Source: an uncultured Muribaculaceae bacterium (GTDB lineage Bacteria > Bacteroidota > Bacteroidia > Bacteroidales > Muribaculaceae). From it: a stretch of DNA of 33,071 nucleotides. The notes beneath the pieces were generated by a model. That model ran no database searches. It was not told where the DNA came from and worked only from the letters and a program-made list of their open reading frames with translations. Position 1 is the first letter of the stretch. Each line of letters starts with the position of its first letter. The translations under genes were made by a program, and so were the position numbers. The stretch covers positions 1-33,071 of the forward strand of contig CANRCT010000035.1 of NCBI GenBank assembly GCA_947629175.1. The letters are read 5' to 3'. Below are positions 32,107 through 33,071 of the stretch, piece after piece.

Positions 32107-32993
32107 TGCGATTGTTCATGCGCTTTTCGTATGTAATAATGTCTCTTATTCTTGTCATGATGACCTCTTGCAGAGGGCGTCTTGATAAGGAACGTGAGGT
32201 GTTGTCGTCGTTACTTGGCCGCGAGATTATAATTCCCGATAGCCTTGAATGTCGTATTCAAGACATCCCTGTCGACTATGATATGAATGATGCCGATTAC
32301 AAGATCATAACCTACATTGACTCTGCCGGATGTGTGCCTTGTCGTATGAAACTCTCGGCGTGGAAAGAGGTCATAAATGAGTATAATGGCATTTCTAATT
32401 CAGACATTGAATTTCTGATGATAATTAATGCATCGGCAAAAAGCAGGAATCTTAAAATCATACTTAATCAGTACGAGTTTCCACATAGAGTGTTATTTGA
32501 TCCTAGTAATAAGTTTCATGATAGTAACGCGTTGTCGGGTGACGATAACTTCCAAACCTTTTTAGTTGACTCTAATAACCACATCGTGGCCGTAGGTAAT
32601 CCTGCTGACAATCCAAAAGTCAGGGTGTTTTATAAAAAGGTCATATTGAATGGAGAGGAGGAAGAAAAATGTACTGCACATCTTTGTGAACGACCGGTAG
32701 AAGCGTTAGGTGCCGTCTATTGTGGCGATACTGTGATTAAACAGTTTACGTTAAGAAATAACTCACCAGATACGTTGACTTTGCAAGGATTGATCCCATC
32801 CTGTGATTGTGTGAATGTGTCCGCATCAAATGATACTTTTTATCCGTGGACCACATCGACTGTCACTGTGAGCATCGCTATGGATTCAATTCCCGGAACA
32901 TTCAAAAAAACAGTCGATGTATACTATAATGAAAAAGAATCCAGGGAGTGTCTGACACTTTACGGGTTTAATATCAATAAATTTTATTATTAA
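32106..32993 (+). CDS. Thioredoxin-like / DUF1573 fusion lipoprotein
   Basis: 295 residues. Lipoprotein signal (LVMMTSC, Cys 22), then a thioredoxin-like domain (about 60-180) with the redox motif C76-V-P-C79 in YIDSAGCVPCRMKL and a late FLVDSNNHIVAVGNP strand pair. A C-terminal DUF1573 Ig-like domain follows (about 200-290; FTLRNNSPDTLTLQGLIPSCDCVNVSAS). Position and lipobox suggest a periplasm-facing or surface membrane anchor. The CVPC pair fits a thiol-disulfide role, but Pro and Val between the Cys differ from classic CGPC. The start at 32106 overlaps the previous stop; 32118 is an alternative. AT-rich like its neighbours. Confidence 0.82.
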   Translation: MRLFMRFSYVIMSLILVMMTSCRGRLDKEREVLSSLLGREIIIPDSLECRIQDIPVDYDMNDADYKIITYIDSAGCVPCRMKLSAWKEVINEYNGISNSDIEFLMIINASAKSRNLKIILNQYEFPHRVLFDPSNKFHDSNALSGDDNFQTFLVDSNNHIVAVGNPADNPKVRVFYKKVILNGEEEEKCTAHLCERPVEALGAVYCGDTVIKQFTLRNNSPDTLTLQGLIPSCDCVNVSASNDTFYPWTTSTVTVSIAMDSIPGTFKKTVDVYYNEKESRECLTLYGFNINKFYY

Positions 32994-33007
32994 CAATTAC
33001 TACTGGT

Positions 33008-33020
33008 GCGATAAAATCGC
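33008..33020. terminator. Small hairpin after the DUF1573 gene
   Basis: GCGAT (33008-33012), AAA, ATCGC (33016-33020), 15 bp after the stop codon. It is followed by GTTAGTTTAG, not a strong T-run, so it is a weak terminator at best. Confidence 0.35.
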
Positions 33021-33071
33021 GTTAGTTTAGAAATCATCAAATAAAGAGAGTTCTTTGACATTTTGATTTGA

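Noticed and set aside
33045-33071. TTTG (33054-33057) in a GAGTTCTTTGACATTTTG context, like a -33 promoter element.
   Set aside because: The window ends before the -7 region, so it cannot be evaluated.

Overview
The window looks like a chromosomal segment of a GC-rich gut Bacteroidales, possibly Muribaculaceae-like (the family placement is inference). Three things support this. Promoters fit the Bacteroidota pattern (TTTG or TTG, a spacer of about 19-21 nt, then TAnnTTTG). Lineage-typical families are present: a MurF-Alr fusion next to a GSCFA protein, DUF2723, DUF4919, DUF3244, DUF1573 and a 6-bladed beta-propeller lipoprotein. Many lipoproteins have short N-terminal lipoboxes. Most genes are GC-rich. 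The left end (about 1-2340), the middle of the 3198-4808 lipoprotein gene, the NYN gene and the right end (29784-33071) are clearly more AT-rich and read as accessory DNA.

Layout. 1-831: AT-rich, no convincing gene, with a degenerate short-repeat tract and a strong 23-bp inverted repeat. 832-2079 (-): tyrosine recombinase with its own promoter and terminator. About 2351-2525: a candidate structured RNA with a possible kissing-loop or pseudoknot core. 2581-4808 (+): a uracil-DNA-glycosylase-like protein translationally coupled to an unknown lipoprotein. 4961-5128 (+): an 8-Cys ferredoxin with its own promoter and terminator, followed by a family 2 glycosyltransferase. 6078-8714 (-): a four-gene 2-oxoacid:ferredoxin oxidoreductase operon (ferredoxin, alpha, beta, gamma) joined by ATGA overlaps. 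8842-12293 (-): GSCFA protein and bifunctional MurF-alanine racemase. 12695-13327 (-): NYN-domain nuclease with a two-hairpin leader. 13519-15501 (-): TPR-PD40-OmpA envelope lipoprotein of PorE-like architecture. 15744-20810 (+): DUF2723 GT-C membrane protein, polysaccharide deacetylase and QueG in one tight operon. 20831-27199 (-): SpoT/Rel, PgpH-type HD phosphodiesterase, DUF4919 protein and beta-propeller lipoprotein. 27415-29670 (+): pnp. 29784-32993 (+): a membrane-anchored TPR protein with an HTH-like C-terminus, then a DUF3244 exported protein and a thioredoxin-like/DUF1573 lipoprotein.

How the genes work together. The core of the window covers central redox metabolism (ferredoxin-linked 2-oxoacid oxidation), peptidoglycan precursor synthesis (MurF/Alr), second-messenger turnover ((p)ppGpp and probably c-di-AMP from one transcription unit, divergent from the RNA-decay enzyme PNPase), tRNA modification (QueG) and envelope biogenesis. 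The least explained parts are the RNA-like element at 2351-2525, the inverted repeat beside the integrase, the hairpin leader of the NYN gene, and the right-end regulator/DUF3244/DUF1573 cassette, whose promoter is interlocked with the pnp terminator.
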